Source: Phytophthora quininea
Lineage: Eukaryota; Oomycota; Peronosporomycetes; Peronosporales; Peronosporaceae
Length of the DNA: 64,000 bases
Direction: 5' to 3'
Assembly (NCBI GenBank): GCA_011947345.1
Contig: JAAVTG010000570.1
Coordinates: 1 to 64,000 of the forward strand
Made by a program: the position numbers and the translations under genes. Under the pieces are notes generated by a model. That model saw nothing but the letters and a program-made list of their open reading frames with translations. It had not been told where the DNA came from and did no database searches. This document shows positions 33,851 through 45,233 of this stretch, in pieces (the first letter of the stretch is position 1; each line of letters starts with the position of its first letter).

Positions 33851-36010
33851 ATGCTGGACCATCGATCGAGTCGTCTGGACAAGCACAGCACCAAGATGAT
33901 GGAGGCGACAGACGAATCGGTGGACACAACCCGCCGCTCAATTGCGCTGCTGGAAGAGACTAACGAGCCTCGGCGCAACGTCCGGTTATCAGACCGTCGC
34001 CTGGTGGAAATCGTGGCTCGGGAGACCAAGAGTATCGATTGGCACCTGCTGCGCTGCAACGTGGCTAACTGGGAGAAAACTCCTTCCGGCTTGGGCTTCG
34101 CGGTCTACACGACCCGCACCCAAGCGTTGAGGCGTGTCATGGCCTCGGGCACAATCCCGTGCTCGGTTGCAGAGCTCCGCCAAGTGCTTCGACCCGCAAC
34201 TGGGGACACGTACGCCGCCATGATGCACGAGCTTTTCGGGGACGATTTCGTGCACGGTTCACTTATTCACCGGATCCCTGAGGGCCCAAGTTCTGGTAGG
34301 AGTGACGATCGCAACCCGGCGAATGATTGGGATGCCTACCGCCACCGAGAATGCCACGACCGCCGGAAAGTGAGCGACGTGACGGTCAAGACGGCCTTGT
34401 TTTCAAAGCGCCACGCGCTGACTCGCAACGAGCAGTGGTGCTTTGTGGACTGCGTGCAGGACTTGGATGGCGGTCACGGTGACGGGTTTTCGTTGACAAT
34501 GTCGTCGCTCGATCCCGAAGACGTCTTTGCCGGGAAAACTCGCGCGCGTGACTGCGATGTGAGTCAAATGCACGATATCCGGGCCGGGTACGCGGTGGTG
34601 CCATCCAGTACGAACAAGGAGGTGCGTGTGAGCTTCTACGCGCACTTCCGCTCCGACGGTGTGAAAACTAGCTCCGAGACCGGTAGAAGTAGTCCGGAGA
34701 CCTCCCACCCGTCGTTCTTGCTGTCGCCAAGCCTCACCTCCGCCCGGATCAGGCACGGAGTTTCGTCTCGAGCGCAAACAAAGCGTCTGACGATGCTGGC
34801 TCATGCCACTGCTCGGTTGGCGGTGCTCGTCCGGCGTCGACGCCTTGGCGCTCAGAAGATGGTCACCCGAACCTACGTACCGCGCAACACTCGTTGCGTG
34901 TGCTGCGCTTCGACTTTGCGTTCATCGACACACCTGGGGCTAACCAGCAAAAAGCGCGTGCGGAGACTCTGTCGACTCTGTGGCTACTACGTGTGTGACG
35001 GTTGCTCGTCCCAGCAAGAAGTGCAGCGCAATGACGACAAAGTGTTTGATTTGGTGCGGATCTGTGAGAACTGCATGGACCGTGTGGACGAAGCCTTGTA
35101 CGACTCGATCCCTGCAGACAACCACGACACTCTGGAGCCGAAGATCCACCCGAACGCGGCGGGCGCCCAAACCGCAACTGCTGTGCTCGCGCGACTGCTA
35201 CGTGATACGCTCGTGAACGCCTCGGAACCCGAGCTGCCTGCTGTGAAGAACGTCATTATGAATCTGGTCGATGACGACAAGGATTTATTGTCATCAACAA
35301 CAACCAAGTCATCTGCAGATTCGGGTATATCTCATCGACTTCGGAGACTCACGGTGGAGAGTTCGCAGGAGGAATATCTGCTGGCATTGCAGTCTCGACT
35401 GCAGGTCCCCGAACGACCTCTCTCGGATTGCGTACTAGCTGGTGCTAGTGGTAGAGCTTATCCGTTGGCATACAGTGACTCGAACGCGGGTGTCCCATTG
35501 TTCCCACTACCAGACAACGAGCTCAAGCGGTTGGGCGCCGTGAGTCAAACTCGGCTAACTGAAGTGCGAAACCTGCCGGAGTTGGAGCTCATCTGCACGT
35601 TGGCCAGCAAGGAGCTCCGATGCTCCACCGGAATGGTCACGCTCATTACCCACGATACACAGTTCATCTTAGCCAGCAGCAATTCTGTTTTCCGCAATGG
35701 AGCGGGGCCACGCGATCAAGCACTCTGCGCACACACAATTATGGGGACGTTGCCGATGCTAGTTCCGCACGCAGCGGCAGATGTGCGATTCAGTCGCAGC
35801 CAACTCGTACTGCGCGGAGGACTGCGCTTTTATTTCGGCTTCCCGTTATACGCCCTGGACGGTGTTACGGCGATCGGAGCCGTGTGCTGCGTTGACAGCG
35901 AGCCTCGTCGTGTGTGTCAGGCCCAGTACGAAACTTTGCAAAAGCTTTCCCTTAGCGCCACACGCATCATTGCCAGCCGTATTGCGAGCCCCGATGAGTT
36001 GACGAACTAA
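33851..36010 (+). CDS. START-like / FYVE-like / GAF protein, gene 2
   Basis: About 719 residues, the only member here with an unbroken frame. The N-terminal START-like region includes LSDRRLVEIVARETKSIDWH and NEQWCFVDCVQDL. The zinc finger (about 340-416) starts RCVCCASTL and has RLCRLCGYYVCDGC and RICENC, eight Cys in FYVE order, but the basic R-x-H-H-C-R signature that binds PI3P is replaced by RVRRLCRLCG, so membrane lipid binding is doubtful. GAF domain at about 573-713 (LELICTLASKELRCSTGMV, GLRFYFGFPLYALDG, AVCCVDSEPRRV). A Thr/Ser-rich linker separates START and finger. The first in-frame ATG is used as start; earlier non-ATG codons are in frame. Confidence 0.85.
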   Translation: MLDHRSSRLDKHSTKMMEATDESVDTTRRSIALLEETNEPRRNVRLSDRRLVEIVARETKSIDWHLLRCNVANWEKTPSGLGFAVYTTRTQALRRVMASGTIPCSVAELRQVLRPATGDTYAAMMHELFGDDFVHGSLIHRIPEGPSSGRSDDRNPANDWDAYRHRECHDRRKVSDVTVKTALFSKRHALTRNEQWCFVDCVQDLDGGHGDGFSLTMSSLDPEDVFAGKTRARDCDVSQMHDIRAGYAVVPSSTNKEVRVSFYAHFRSDGVKTSSETGRSSPETSHPSFLLSPSLTSARIRHGVSSRAQTKRLTMLAHATARLAVLVRRRRLGAQKMVTRTYVPRNTRCVCCASTLRSSTHLGLTSKKRVRRLCRLCGYYVCDGCSSQQEVQRNDDKVFDLVRICENCMDRVDEALYDSIPADNHDTLEPKIHPNAAGAQTATAVLARLLRDTLVNASEPELPAVKNVIMNLVDDDKDLLSSTTTKSSADSGISHRLRRLTVESSQEEYLLALQSRLQVPERPLSDCVLAGASGRAYPLAYSDSNAGVPLFPLPDNELKRLGAVSQTRLTEVRNLPELELICTLASKELRCSTGMVTLITHDTQFILASSNSVFRNGAGPRDQALCAHTIMGTLPMLVPHAAADVRFSRSQLVLRGGLRFYFGFPLYALDGVTAIGAVCCVDSEPRRVCQAQYETLQKLSLSATRIIASRIASPDELTN

Positions 36011-36061
36011 AACATAGCATTGCAACTCATGGATTTCACATGGGTTTCTCTGTTGACAACT

Positions 36062-36200
36062 CCAGCATGACGGTGACCCTGGGCTGTGCCGTTGCTGGAG
36101 TGGATCAGGTCGATGAGATTTCGATCGCATCGACGAGAAGCAACTGGTGGAACAACTGGCCATGGAGACTCAAGCAAAAGTATCGAGCAAAACCAAGTGT
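36062..36200 (+). pseudogene. possible Crinkler N-terminal fragment
   Basis: MTVTLGCAVAGV followed by EISI and, one base out of frame, IDEKQLVEQL resembles the ubiquitin-like N-terminus of CRN effectors (hydrophobic strand, CAVVG, then IDE). No LFLAK motif follows; downstream text to 36560 is open in pieces but unrecognised. The rest of the interval to 36986 shows no gene. Confidence 0.35.
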
Positions 36201-36986
36201 GACGGCCACTACGTATCCGGTGGAAACCTTCGTGAGGTTTTGTCGGCGAATGCCAAGGAGAAGTTGAATTCGCATTTGGAAGTCTTCGCAGAACTGCTGC
36301 TGACAACATCCCCAATGGGGTTTTCACGAACAGGTCGATCAAATTCGTACGTGGTGTGTGCAGCATGTAAACGTTGCGAAGAAATATTGGCATTCAGATT
36401 GGCAATGCTGTGATACTTCGATGCACGCGCTGCAGTTCTTGGCAACAATGATGCTGCCCAATTACTTTAAAAGGCTAGTGGGTCTCGCACAAAAGCTGGA
36501 TGACTCGCATCTCGAAGATGCTGCACTGAAAGCGTATATCCACACATTAAATGCGTAAAGTCATTATGACCTGCGTGAGGATTCGTATTCGAGTTGAGCC
36601 TACAAAGTGATCACTTTCATCTTTGCGTTGTTTGTTGTCAAGGTAAGGACAATATATTTCCTCGGAATAGTGGTAATTCTTCAAATACGCTGGTTCGCGA
36701 TTCTTCTTCTTTCCGGGCGTGTCGGCTTCAAATATCTTAGTTTCTTCTTGTCGAGCTCGAAGTCATCGAATGCTCTCTAGGTTAAGCTTCGTTCTTGATC
36801 ACTCCAGACGTTGACTCGAGCAGCTATGCGCCATTTTATCGACTTCGGGCCAGCCACTTCCTTGGCCAGCCAGCAGCATTGTTGCGGGAATATGTACATC
36901 GGCCCCGCCGGTTAACCTCATGTTTGCGGACAAGTCATTCGGAAATGGCCAGCAGAGTTTTCGCAAAAGGGATTCTACCTGGCCGT

Positions 36987-39083
36987 TCACTTTTGCTCCA
37001 GCAGAGCTGCGTGCGACTCCATCACTCGCATAGCTCCTTCAGCGAGTGTCGTCATCAATGAGTATTGCCTCTCAGAAACGGTGCGGGATTCGCCAGCGTG
37101 GACGCAGCAGAATGTCCCGACAGCAGTGATGCCCCCTTTCGGGTACGAGATCAGCATCGGGAATCCCAAGTAAAACCTCACGCCGTCGCGACGTACTAGG
37201 TTCATCGCGCTAAATCGTACGTCCGCTTCGGGGTGGGGAACCAGCAGCGGAGCTCTGCTCATGAGCGTGTGAGCACAAATGGAATGATCACGCGGGATGG
37301 AAGCTCCTCGCCAACCAGGGTCGGTCGATGCCACCACGTACGAGGCGTCAGGTCCAATGATCGTCACCAGCACAGCGTCACACTTTAATTCGCCTCGGGC
37401 GACGTTGCACAGCAGCTCCAGCTCTGGGAGGTTCATGATGTTGCACACAATGTTCGGGTGCGAGTTGATCCACCCCAAACGCTGACTTTCGTCCAGCGGG
37501 ACGGGATGACCCGGTAGGTCAGCAGGTTCTTCATCGTCGCTTTCCACGTCTTGGTATTTCAGCGGGTAAAGTCGTCCAGTAGCGCCAGCCAGAGACGGAG
37601 TTTTCTCGTTTTCAGGAGTGCCAGATCCTTCCGAGCGAAGCTCTACGTCTTGATCCACTTCGCCTTCTGACCCGAACAGCTCCTCCCCAGCACTAAGCGC
37701 TCCAAACCCTTTGCCATATCAACTTGGTCAGCTCGGAAATTGGTTTCAATTCGCTTCTTAGGACTCAGCAGGTGTTTAATAACGCGAATGACCACGGGCT
37801 TCTCCTCCGCCGTCGCATTGCCCAGTACATCGCTTAAAGCGCGAGCAATCACTGCGCTAGCTGGTTCACTGTTTGGGTCATCTGCACGGATAGGAGTCGT
37901 CGCTTGACTAAGACACGACACGGACTCGCCAGTGCTAAAGTTGTCGTAGTCTGCATCGTCCACACGCTGCATGCAGTGCTCGCACAAGAAAACCTTCCGC
38001 AAAGAGGTGGAGCTCTTGTTAGACGCATCAGCCAGTTGCCACGAAAGCGACTGCCTGTCGACGGTGCAAACGCAACGAGAACACACCAAAAGCTGCAGAT
38101 CTCGCATCTCCTTGATCCGCCCGATGCAGTCGTCTCATCCTCAGGATGCCTTGCATCGTTTTTCGAGGAGCTGCTGAATAAATTCCTCCCAGAGCTCACA
38201 CGGCGCGTGCACGACACACATCGCGCGTTTTGAGGCTGTACTTGCTGGACATTTGCTAACACTTGAGCTTCAATGCGCCGTCGACGAATGACTGTTCCTA
38301 GCAGTTCAAGCATCTGAGCTTGTTGAGTCGCCCTTGCCAGCACTGCAGCTTTTGAAGCATCGTCTACTCCATCACGCCCTCTGATCGACGCCAGAATCCA
38401 CCGCAGGCGAGATGGTTTGTTGGCTCCGGAGCACTTTGCCACGTGAGCGCAGTACGTCACTCGAACGGCTCGCTTTGATCGCTTCTTCTTGATCTTGTCT
38501 TCTATCGTGGGCTTCTCGGGGTGACGTAGTAGACTGCCGATACTCCCTGCAGATGGATCACGCTGGAGGCTTGAGCTTTGCCGATGAACACGTCGTCCGG
38601 ATGAAGTGAAGCGACCGTGACCGAGTACCCTTGGTTCACATTGCCCGACGGCTCCAGCGGCCTGGTGGCGCTCACGTAGCACCACTGCTCGCTCCTTGCC
38701 AGGAGATGCCGCTTCATGAGCGTTACCGTCTTGACCGTCACGTCTTGTGTGGTGATCTCCGTCGCGTGGTGCACAATGGCACCGTAGATAAAGTCTTTGC
38801 CCAGGAGCTCCCGCATGGCGCGCGCGTATTGGTCGCTCGTCGCCGGGATCAGCAGCGAGTTGAGCTCCGTCATGGAGCACTCGATCACGCTCGTAGCGGA
38901 GACCACGGTGCCGTCTAAAGTCTGCTCTGTTGTCACCCCAACGGGTTGGAGATGCCGGCGCTGGACAGTCTCCCAATCGATGCGTCTCGAGGCTTGGGCC
39001 ACCACCTCCGCTAGCCGTCGATCGCTGGCGCGCACGTAGCGACGCTGCGAGGTGTCGGCCGAGTTGGTTCGTCGGTGCAGCAT
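36987..39083 (-). CDS. START-like / FYVE-like / GAF protein, gene 3
   Basis: Same architecture as genes 1, 2 and 4. Start at 39083 with VRASDRRLAEVVAQASRRIDW, then a START-like region (DFIYGAIVHHATE, SEQWCYVSATRPL). The zinc-finger region near 38240-37970 has RCVSCTRRV, RRCEICSFW, CSRCVC and LCEHCMQRV, again a non-canonical FYVE. GAF domain at 37430-36990 (LELLCNVARGELKCDAVLV, SICAHTLM, VRFYLGFPM, TFCCVHAGE). Frame changes near 38521 (C run), 38090 (G run) and 37675 (G run), each one base short; the 2097-base span plus three gives 699 residues. Tail-to-tail with gene 2, about 980 bases apart, suggesting an inverted duplication. Confidence 0.83.
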
Positions 39084-39679
39084 CTCGAGTCCCTCGCCGG
39101 GATTGAGTCAGTTGTTCTCCTTGCGGCGAGTATCAGAGACTGACAAGTTGACTCAGGCAGCACTTTGGACTTGAGTGGCGCCGGGAAGCTGACGGTGGGA
39201 CGTCAAGAGCGGGCGGCGACGATGGGGACGGCGCAAGGGCGGGTGCCTCGACAATGCTCTGGTCGACAACAGCGTCGTCGCGCCGCAATTGAACTGCCGA
39301 GACCGACTTGTGAAACGATCCAGCACGTTTGACAAGTCGAGACTTTCTGTCGGCCTGCTGCTTGGCGACGAACAGAACGCGCGGATTGCAGTGACCTCAG
39401 CGCTCGGACAGTCAACGGCGCAGACCGGCACCAAAGCGCCGTCGTCGGTGCTAGCGGCGAAGCGAGCTGGGGAGCTGGCCGAGGTTGCGCCATCGATAGG
39501 CGCGGCTTTGGTTTCCTGCACAGCTCTGTTCGCGATCTGTCGATTGGTGCCGCGGTTCACTTCAAGCGCGGCCCCGCGAACGAAGACTTTACTAGCGAGG
39601 TTGTCAAGAAGAAGGGAATGGCAGTGTGTACATATTCGTCGTCACAAACTATGGTCAAGCGTTGGGATCCGATCATCAT
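39084..39679. other. intergenic, nothing firmly recognised
   Basis: Open frames exist on both strands (for example 39289-39714 plus, 39153-39560 minus), both low-complexity in Ala, Ser and Arg without known motifs. The plus frame runs into the GH31 3' end. Confidence 0.45.
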
Positions 39680-42164
39680 TTACGCTGACAGGACCGTCGC
39701 GTTCTCGGCGATGACGAACTCCCAGAGCTGCTGAAGCTGCAGTCCCTCGTGATCGGTCACGGGCCAGCGCATGAACACGCCCGGCTGTCCCCAAGGAGCA
39801 TCCACCGTGACGGTCTGGCCCGGAGCGTACTCGTCGCCGCTCCAAAGGTGCTTGTAGGTGAAATCGGACTCGTTCACAGCAACTCCCTTGCTGTCGACTT
39901 GGACGGCAGGCAGATACACGTCCACCGACGAAGCTGAGAGGTCGTACACGGGGGCCACGTACAGCGCCTCGCCCAGCCAGAAGGTTTCGTCGATCACGGC
40001 GCAAGCAACCGAGTCGTTTGGGGAGTAGACCATCGGGTGTCGGACGATCGGCCAACCGCTCGTCTGGTATTCGTCCAACAAGGCCAGTCGATATGGCTTG
40101 AGGCTCCGGAACATCCTGGCGTTGTAGGCGTGGTACCTCCGAGTGTTTTCGTCCGTGTACGCCTGGACGTTCACCTGCGGGATGTTGCCCTCGTGCGTGC
40201 GGAAGGCCGTGCCGCTAAACGCGCCGAGCTCGCCCCAACGGCCAAGCAGAGGAGCGCTGCGAGTGATGTTGCCGACGGTTGCCAGTGTGTTGGTGTATCC
40301 GCCAATATCGGAGTGGGTCTGCGCGAAACCCGAGGCCCCAACGTGCAACGCACTGCTGATAACAGCGCGCATGCCGTCTTCACGGGACTCGTCAATGTTC
40401 TGGTCGCCGACCCAGAAGAGATTGGTGTGCTTGGCAGAGAAAGTGCCAGCACTGCGGTGGAAGCCGATGGTGTCGTTCTCAAGCCCCAGCTCGGTCACCA
40501 CATCGCGCAGCAGTGTCGCCCAGACAGTCGGATAGTCGTTGTGGAAGACACGCGGGCTGATAGTGCCGCTCGAGAGACTCACTGAAGCGTCCACGGACAG
40601 ATATTCGCCAAAATCCTGCATCATGCCGGAGATCGGCACCGAGTAGTACTGCTTCTTCACCAGAGCTTTGAACCAGTCGATGGTGGACTGGTTGGACAAG
40701 TCCAGCAAACCAGCGTCGATGCCAGGCCCGCTGGTGATGGTCCAAGCGCTGCCGTCACCGGCCGTAGCGTTGGCCACGAATCTCCCTTCAGCGGCTGCGA
40801 TGGCGTAGTAACTCGTGTTGTATCCAGTGCTCTTGGAGCTGACGTTGGCCAGGAACGTGTTGATGTAGCTCATGGTGCGCACCCCGTACGTCGACTGCAA
40901 GTGAGGCACCCACTCCGCCCACGTCGGATACAGCGTCGTGTCGGGTTCCCAGTCCCACCACAATCTGTGAAGTGAAATGCCGTAAGCCCCAGTCTGAAGT
41001 CGGGTGCCCGACCAGTCCTGCAGCCACACGCTCACGAGAGGCATGTTCGCGTTGAGTGCATTTTGAATGACGCCCTCCACAAACTCCTGGCCGCCTTGGA
41101 TGCCCAAAATCGCGCCGTCGTGAGCCCAGTCAGGAAGCTCTGGTTGGCGACCAGTGATTTTGGTCAATGCGCCGGTCGCCTCAAGCAGCGGATTGCCCTG
41201 GGCGGCACGGCCGATCCAGCCACTCACACTTGTGCTTTCGTACATGATCTCTACGGTCGTTGTGGATCCGCTGGCGTGGTCTCCCTCGGTGATGTTGCCG
41301 GCAAGAAATCCGGCAGCCGTGTCTTCAAACGGCGATGTGGCATTGCTCGCGAGGTCGAACAGTGCGTATTTGGTACCATCGAGGACAACCCAGCGGCCAA
41401 GTGACGACGTGAGAGAGCCAACACCAGTGTACGTCGTGAGCAACGAGCCGCCAGCGAACGCACCCGAGATGGACGCGTTCTTGTTGAGATAGGTGGTCAC
41501 GGGTTCCTCGCCACGACCGACGCCCCCTTCGCGCGACCAGACAGGAATGCGCCACCCGCGGAGATTGCCGATTCCAGTCTGTTCGCCCAACCCGAAGAAA
41601 GCTTCGTCATGCGGCGACTCGAAAGCAAGGTAGACGTTGTCGACGCCCGCTCCTGCCACACTGGCGTTGAAGACCAGCGGCTGAGAGTCGTCGCCGTTAT
41701 CCGAATCTAATGCGAACGACAGCGTCCAGGTCCAGTCCGAGTCGGCGAAAGCGCCCGTAATCTCGACACCAGAACCGGAGGAAGTTGCGCTGGAGATCGT
41801 GGCAGTTTGGGAAGGTGTCCCCACGTCTTCGCTGCTGAGCTGGAAGTTCCCCGATGCCTGCGTGATGGTCGTGAGTCCCGTCGACGCCGAAATGAAGGCA
41901 CGGTCGGATGCGGCTGCAAGTAAGACACAACCTCACGGCTGGTTAGTCCTTTAAAATATCAGCATTGTCATAACACACTTGATGGAACCCACACTTCCAG
42001 ACTTGGTCTCCGGCGCTGTTGACAATGCCGACGGACGATTCCTCGGCGTCGACGGTCACCGTGAACGGGCCGAGCGCGAAGTCAGACGAACCAGCATTAA
42101 CGCGCGTGATAGCAGCAATAAGCAGAGCTGTGACAGCGATGGAAGGCGACAGCCGCGGCAGCAT
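39680..42164 (-). CDS. secreted glycoside hydrolase family 31 enzyme, sulfoquinovosidase-like
   Basis: Starts MLPRLSPSIAVTALLIAAIT, a signal peptide of about 22 residues. A 79-base intron (41914-41992) joins GDQVWK to SASDRAFIS; total about 801 residues, frame intact. GH31 catalytic sites are clear: nucleophile Asp about 491 in MMQDFGEYLS and acid/base Asp about 561 in FWVGDQNIDES. The wording is that of the YihQ-type sulfoquinovosidase branch rather than ordinary alpha-glucosidases: VWLQDWSGTR, RLWWDWE, DFGEYLS, GDQNID and THSDIGGYT. In YihQ an Arg and Trp in the second of these segments bind the sulfonate; here R and W occur in RLWWDWE. The natural substrate would be sulfoquinovosyl glycerol from plant sulfolipid. 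Several N-x-S/T sites fit secretion. Family certain, specificity inferred. Confidence 0.85.
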
Positions 42165-43300
42165 CGCGACACTCTTGGAGTTGGATCTCGATGGACTGCT
42201 GCAAATTGGAGAATGGCACACACCCGCCGTCGGTCAAGGACCGGACGAGAGGCTGTCGCTGAAGCGCTCAGTCAACTTGATGCAACCCAGCTTGAACTTC
42301 CCCGACAGGACCTTCCCCAGGCGAAAAAGCGGGCGTTGATTATGAAAGCAGGACTTGTATAAGCATCGAGCGCCTCCGGGGCAAAGGCACGACGCCCAGA
42401 CTGCTTGTCATGTGCCGGCAAGGCAGGGGGATCGCTGCGAAGGCTAACGGCAGCAATTACTTGGAGTAGTTTGTTAGCGAACAGCCTGCAGGAAAACTTC
42501 AACGGGATTTGTGACGGGACACCGATCCATCCGATTCCGCTGCGCTGGTGTCGATCCTTGACAGCATGTTCACACACTGAATAAGCACGTGAAGGACTCG
42601 GACGCTCCACTACAGTAGATCCCAGTGGTGAACACGAGTGAGTCCAAGCTGGAGGGCGTCGCTGACAGCAGGTGCAGTCTACTTCAGCAACTTGCGCATC
42701 ATCGTATGCTGGTCTTTCCCGGCGATTCCCTTCCAAGCCTTGGACTCCATCAGGTCTGCAGGTCTGCAGCGGCATTCGTGACGTCGGTCTGAGCGCGTGC
42801 CGCGCCGTTCTCCCATTGTTGCGCTGCTTGGCTCCCCGGGTGCGGCCGAAAGATCTTCGCCGCCTCTTCACCGGACGAGCATGGAGAACGGGAGCTTGGG
42901 TGTCACAAGCTCTCTCATTCGCTTAACAGCTTCTCCAGCGAGTTTTCCCCACTCCCAACGGACGAGGTAGCCCGACGATCAAGACGTGCTGCATCTTCCA
43001 CGGATACGACGTGGCGGAGCTCGTAGGCGTGGACATGACGTCTTTGCTTGTGGTGATGGATGCGAATGGGCGTTTGGAGCCGGCAAGATTCGCACAGCCT
43101 GGGGCGCAAGATCATCCAAGACGCGTAGGAGACATTGGTCTTTGGGCTCATTTCGGTGCGGTTGTGTCCAGCGATCATTTTTAAGCGTTCTAGCCCGAAA
43201 TACAAAGTTTTGCAGCCGCCGTGGAAGCCCTCAGCCTGGAAGCTTACTGTCTTGCGCCTCACAACCAAACTGTCGCCGTGGGGTGCAGACCCAAACTAGC
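42165..43300. other. unassigned stretch left of the Fanzor gene
   Basis: About 1.1 kb without a recognisable gene. If the Fanzor is carried by a transposon its left end could be here, but I found no terminal inverted repeat or target-site duplication by eye. Open frames on both strands (42272-42871 minus, 42915-43268 minus) show no known domain. Confidence 0.45.
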
Positions 43301-45233
43301 ATGGCGCGGAAAAGGAAGAGGCAAGAGGACACGTCGGGGTCGGGGTCGTGCAGAAGACAGCGAACGTCACAGCAAACCTTTACAGCCAGAAGTCTCGCGC
43401 TTCCACAGCCACCCCGAGCAGCCCGCCAAAGGGCAGAGCGTGCTCATCGCACCCACCGTCGTCAATCTAGCCCCAGTTCTGCGCCATCATCCCAGGCCGA
43501 CTTCGTGCGTGTCACGGTGAAGACCACCATGAACTCTTTCATGACAAGCACAGCCAGGCAGCTCCATCTTCCATGGGACGCAGTGCTACACGACATGAAC
43601 AAAGCTGTTCTTGAGGCTTATTTGTTGGCGAACATACATGTCCTACGACTTACAAGAACGAACCGTCCGCTTGAAGAGCTTGGACAAACATTCTTCTCAA
43701 GTGCCTCACGGCTGTGATGGCAGGGCATCCGACGCTTGCTTCCAGCGCCGATTTAGTGGAATCGGTTGAGATTTACAATGCCTGGCGAGACGCACGAACA
43801 GGACGGAGCAACAACCACTTCATATCGACGGGCTGGCAGCAGTGTGCAGCCAGGCAGATGGCGACCAGCGCTGGCAACGCTGTATGTGGGAACTTCTATA
43901 GACGATTTCACAAGCATCTCAAACGGACATACGAGATCGACGGGCGCAGGGCGTACACCATGCTGAATAAGATTCTTTCGCCCCACTACAATGGCAACGA
44001 CACCAGGATCCTGCTGTGGCGGGCTCGAATTCCTCGAAACGCTGGTGGGCACTTGGATGAACGAACCCACATGCTAATTCCGCTGACTGTTACCTTTTTG
44101 TCGAGTGTGGAGAGACTCAACGCAGAGATTGAAGCAGCACGAGAGGCCGACCCAGACAACAATGATGGAGTTGAGAACGTCAAAATATTCTCGGTTCTTC
44201 CATTTAAAAGAGGCTTTCGGTGCAGTTACTTCAAGATGTGCACTAATGGATTGTGGTCTTGCTCAAGAGAGCTGGAGCTGACGTTCCGCCCTTAGCACGG
44301 GGACCTGGACAAACTGGCACAGTGTGGAGAGACGTCGCCGACGCATTCTGGCGGGAGCTGTTCCATATCGACAAGTTTGAGACGAGTACGAGACGATTCG
44401 CCGATGAAATCTCCACTGACGGGAAAGGTGTTAGTATCACGCTCAAAAAACCAAAACAGGACAATGCTCACCTGGCTCCGCAGCTCTCCGACTTCGATGA
44501 GCTGTGGGGCTTGATCCCGGCCGTCGAGATCTCTTCGTCGCGACAAACACGCAAGGGGAAGATGTCATGTTCTGGTCGTGAGTTCTACGAAGACGCCCGT
44601 TATACAGCAAGCAATAAAACCATGAAAGGCTGGATTGACAGCAATTCTGAGGTGGCAAGGTCATTTGCAGCCATGCCAACACGGAAGACTGCGTCCCTCG
44701 AATCTCTCAAGACGTACGTGGAATATGTCACTCCTAAGCTGGATCTGCTGCTCGGCTTTGAACAACGCAAACCGTTCCGCAAACTACGCTTTCGACGATA
44801 CATCTTTGCCAAGAAGAAACTCCGGACGCTTTGTTTGCAGCTGACTGCACGTGCTGGTGCAAGGACTCTGGTTGGCTTTGGCGATTGGAGCAACACCGAC
44901 CTCGGCGGCCGCATCAAGCGCCACCCCAAGGGCCCAGTCAAGACCTTCGAGGCGGAGCTGAAGCGCTACTGCAGGGTCGAATCCATCGACGAGTTCAGAA
45001 CCAGCAAACTCCATGCTGACTGCCATACCGAGCTCAACAAGCAGTTCTCTCTGCAACGCTGCCGTGACGGTAGGACGCGGACTCGCAAGGCTTACAGTGT
45101 ACTCCATTGTCCGAACAATGGCTGTTTTGGTACTACTGTGAACCGCGACGACAATGCGTCTCGAAACATGCTACTTCTCCTGCAGTATAAGCTGCAGGGT
45201 CTCCGACCGATCGCGTTCTGCCGCGGGACGTAG
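43301..45233 (+). CDS. Fanzor, eukaryotic TnpB-like RNA-guided endonuclease, frame broken
   Basis: Eukaryotic relative of transposon TnpB and Cas12; cuts DNA guided by an RNA from the element's right end. It opens MARKRKRQED, a nuclear-localisation-like basic tail, followed by LEELGQTFF. Middle: LLPFKRGF-type VLPFKRGFRCSYFK. RuvC-I is LDPGRRDLFVATN (44511-44548, out of frame with its flanks). RuvC-II Glu lies in GFGDWSNTD...IDEFRTSK (44876-45007). Zinc ligands follow in HADCH and CPNNGC, with RuvC-III in NRDDNASRNM (about 45138). Frame changes near 43697, 44258, 44512 and 44576; counting three lost bases and one gained, the length is 644 residues, normal for Fanzor1. Similar breaks affect housekeeping genes here, so death of the gene is not proven. 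Neighbours: GH31 upstream, aquaglyceroporin downstream. Confidence 0.88.

Noticed and set aside
42272..42871. A 199-codon minus-strand frame left of the Fanzor as a transposase
   Set aside because: Arg/Ser-rich text without an RNase-H-like or DDE motif, no matching ends found.
43690..44600. Introns as the explanation of the Fanzor frame changes
   Set aside because: Frames overlap or abut within one or two bases inside conserved motifs, leaving no room for GT-AG introns.
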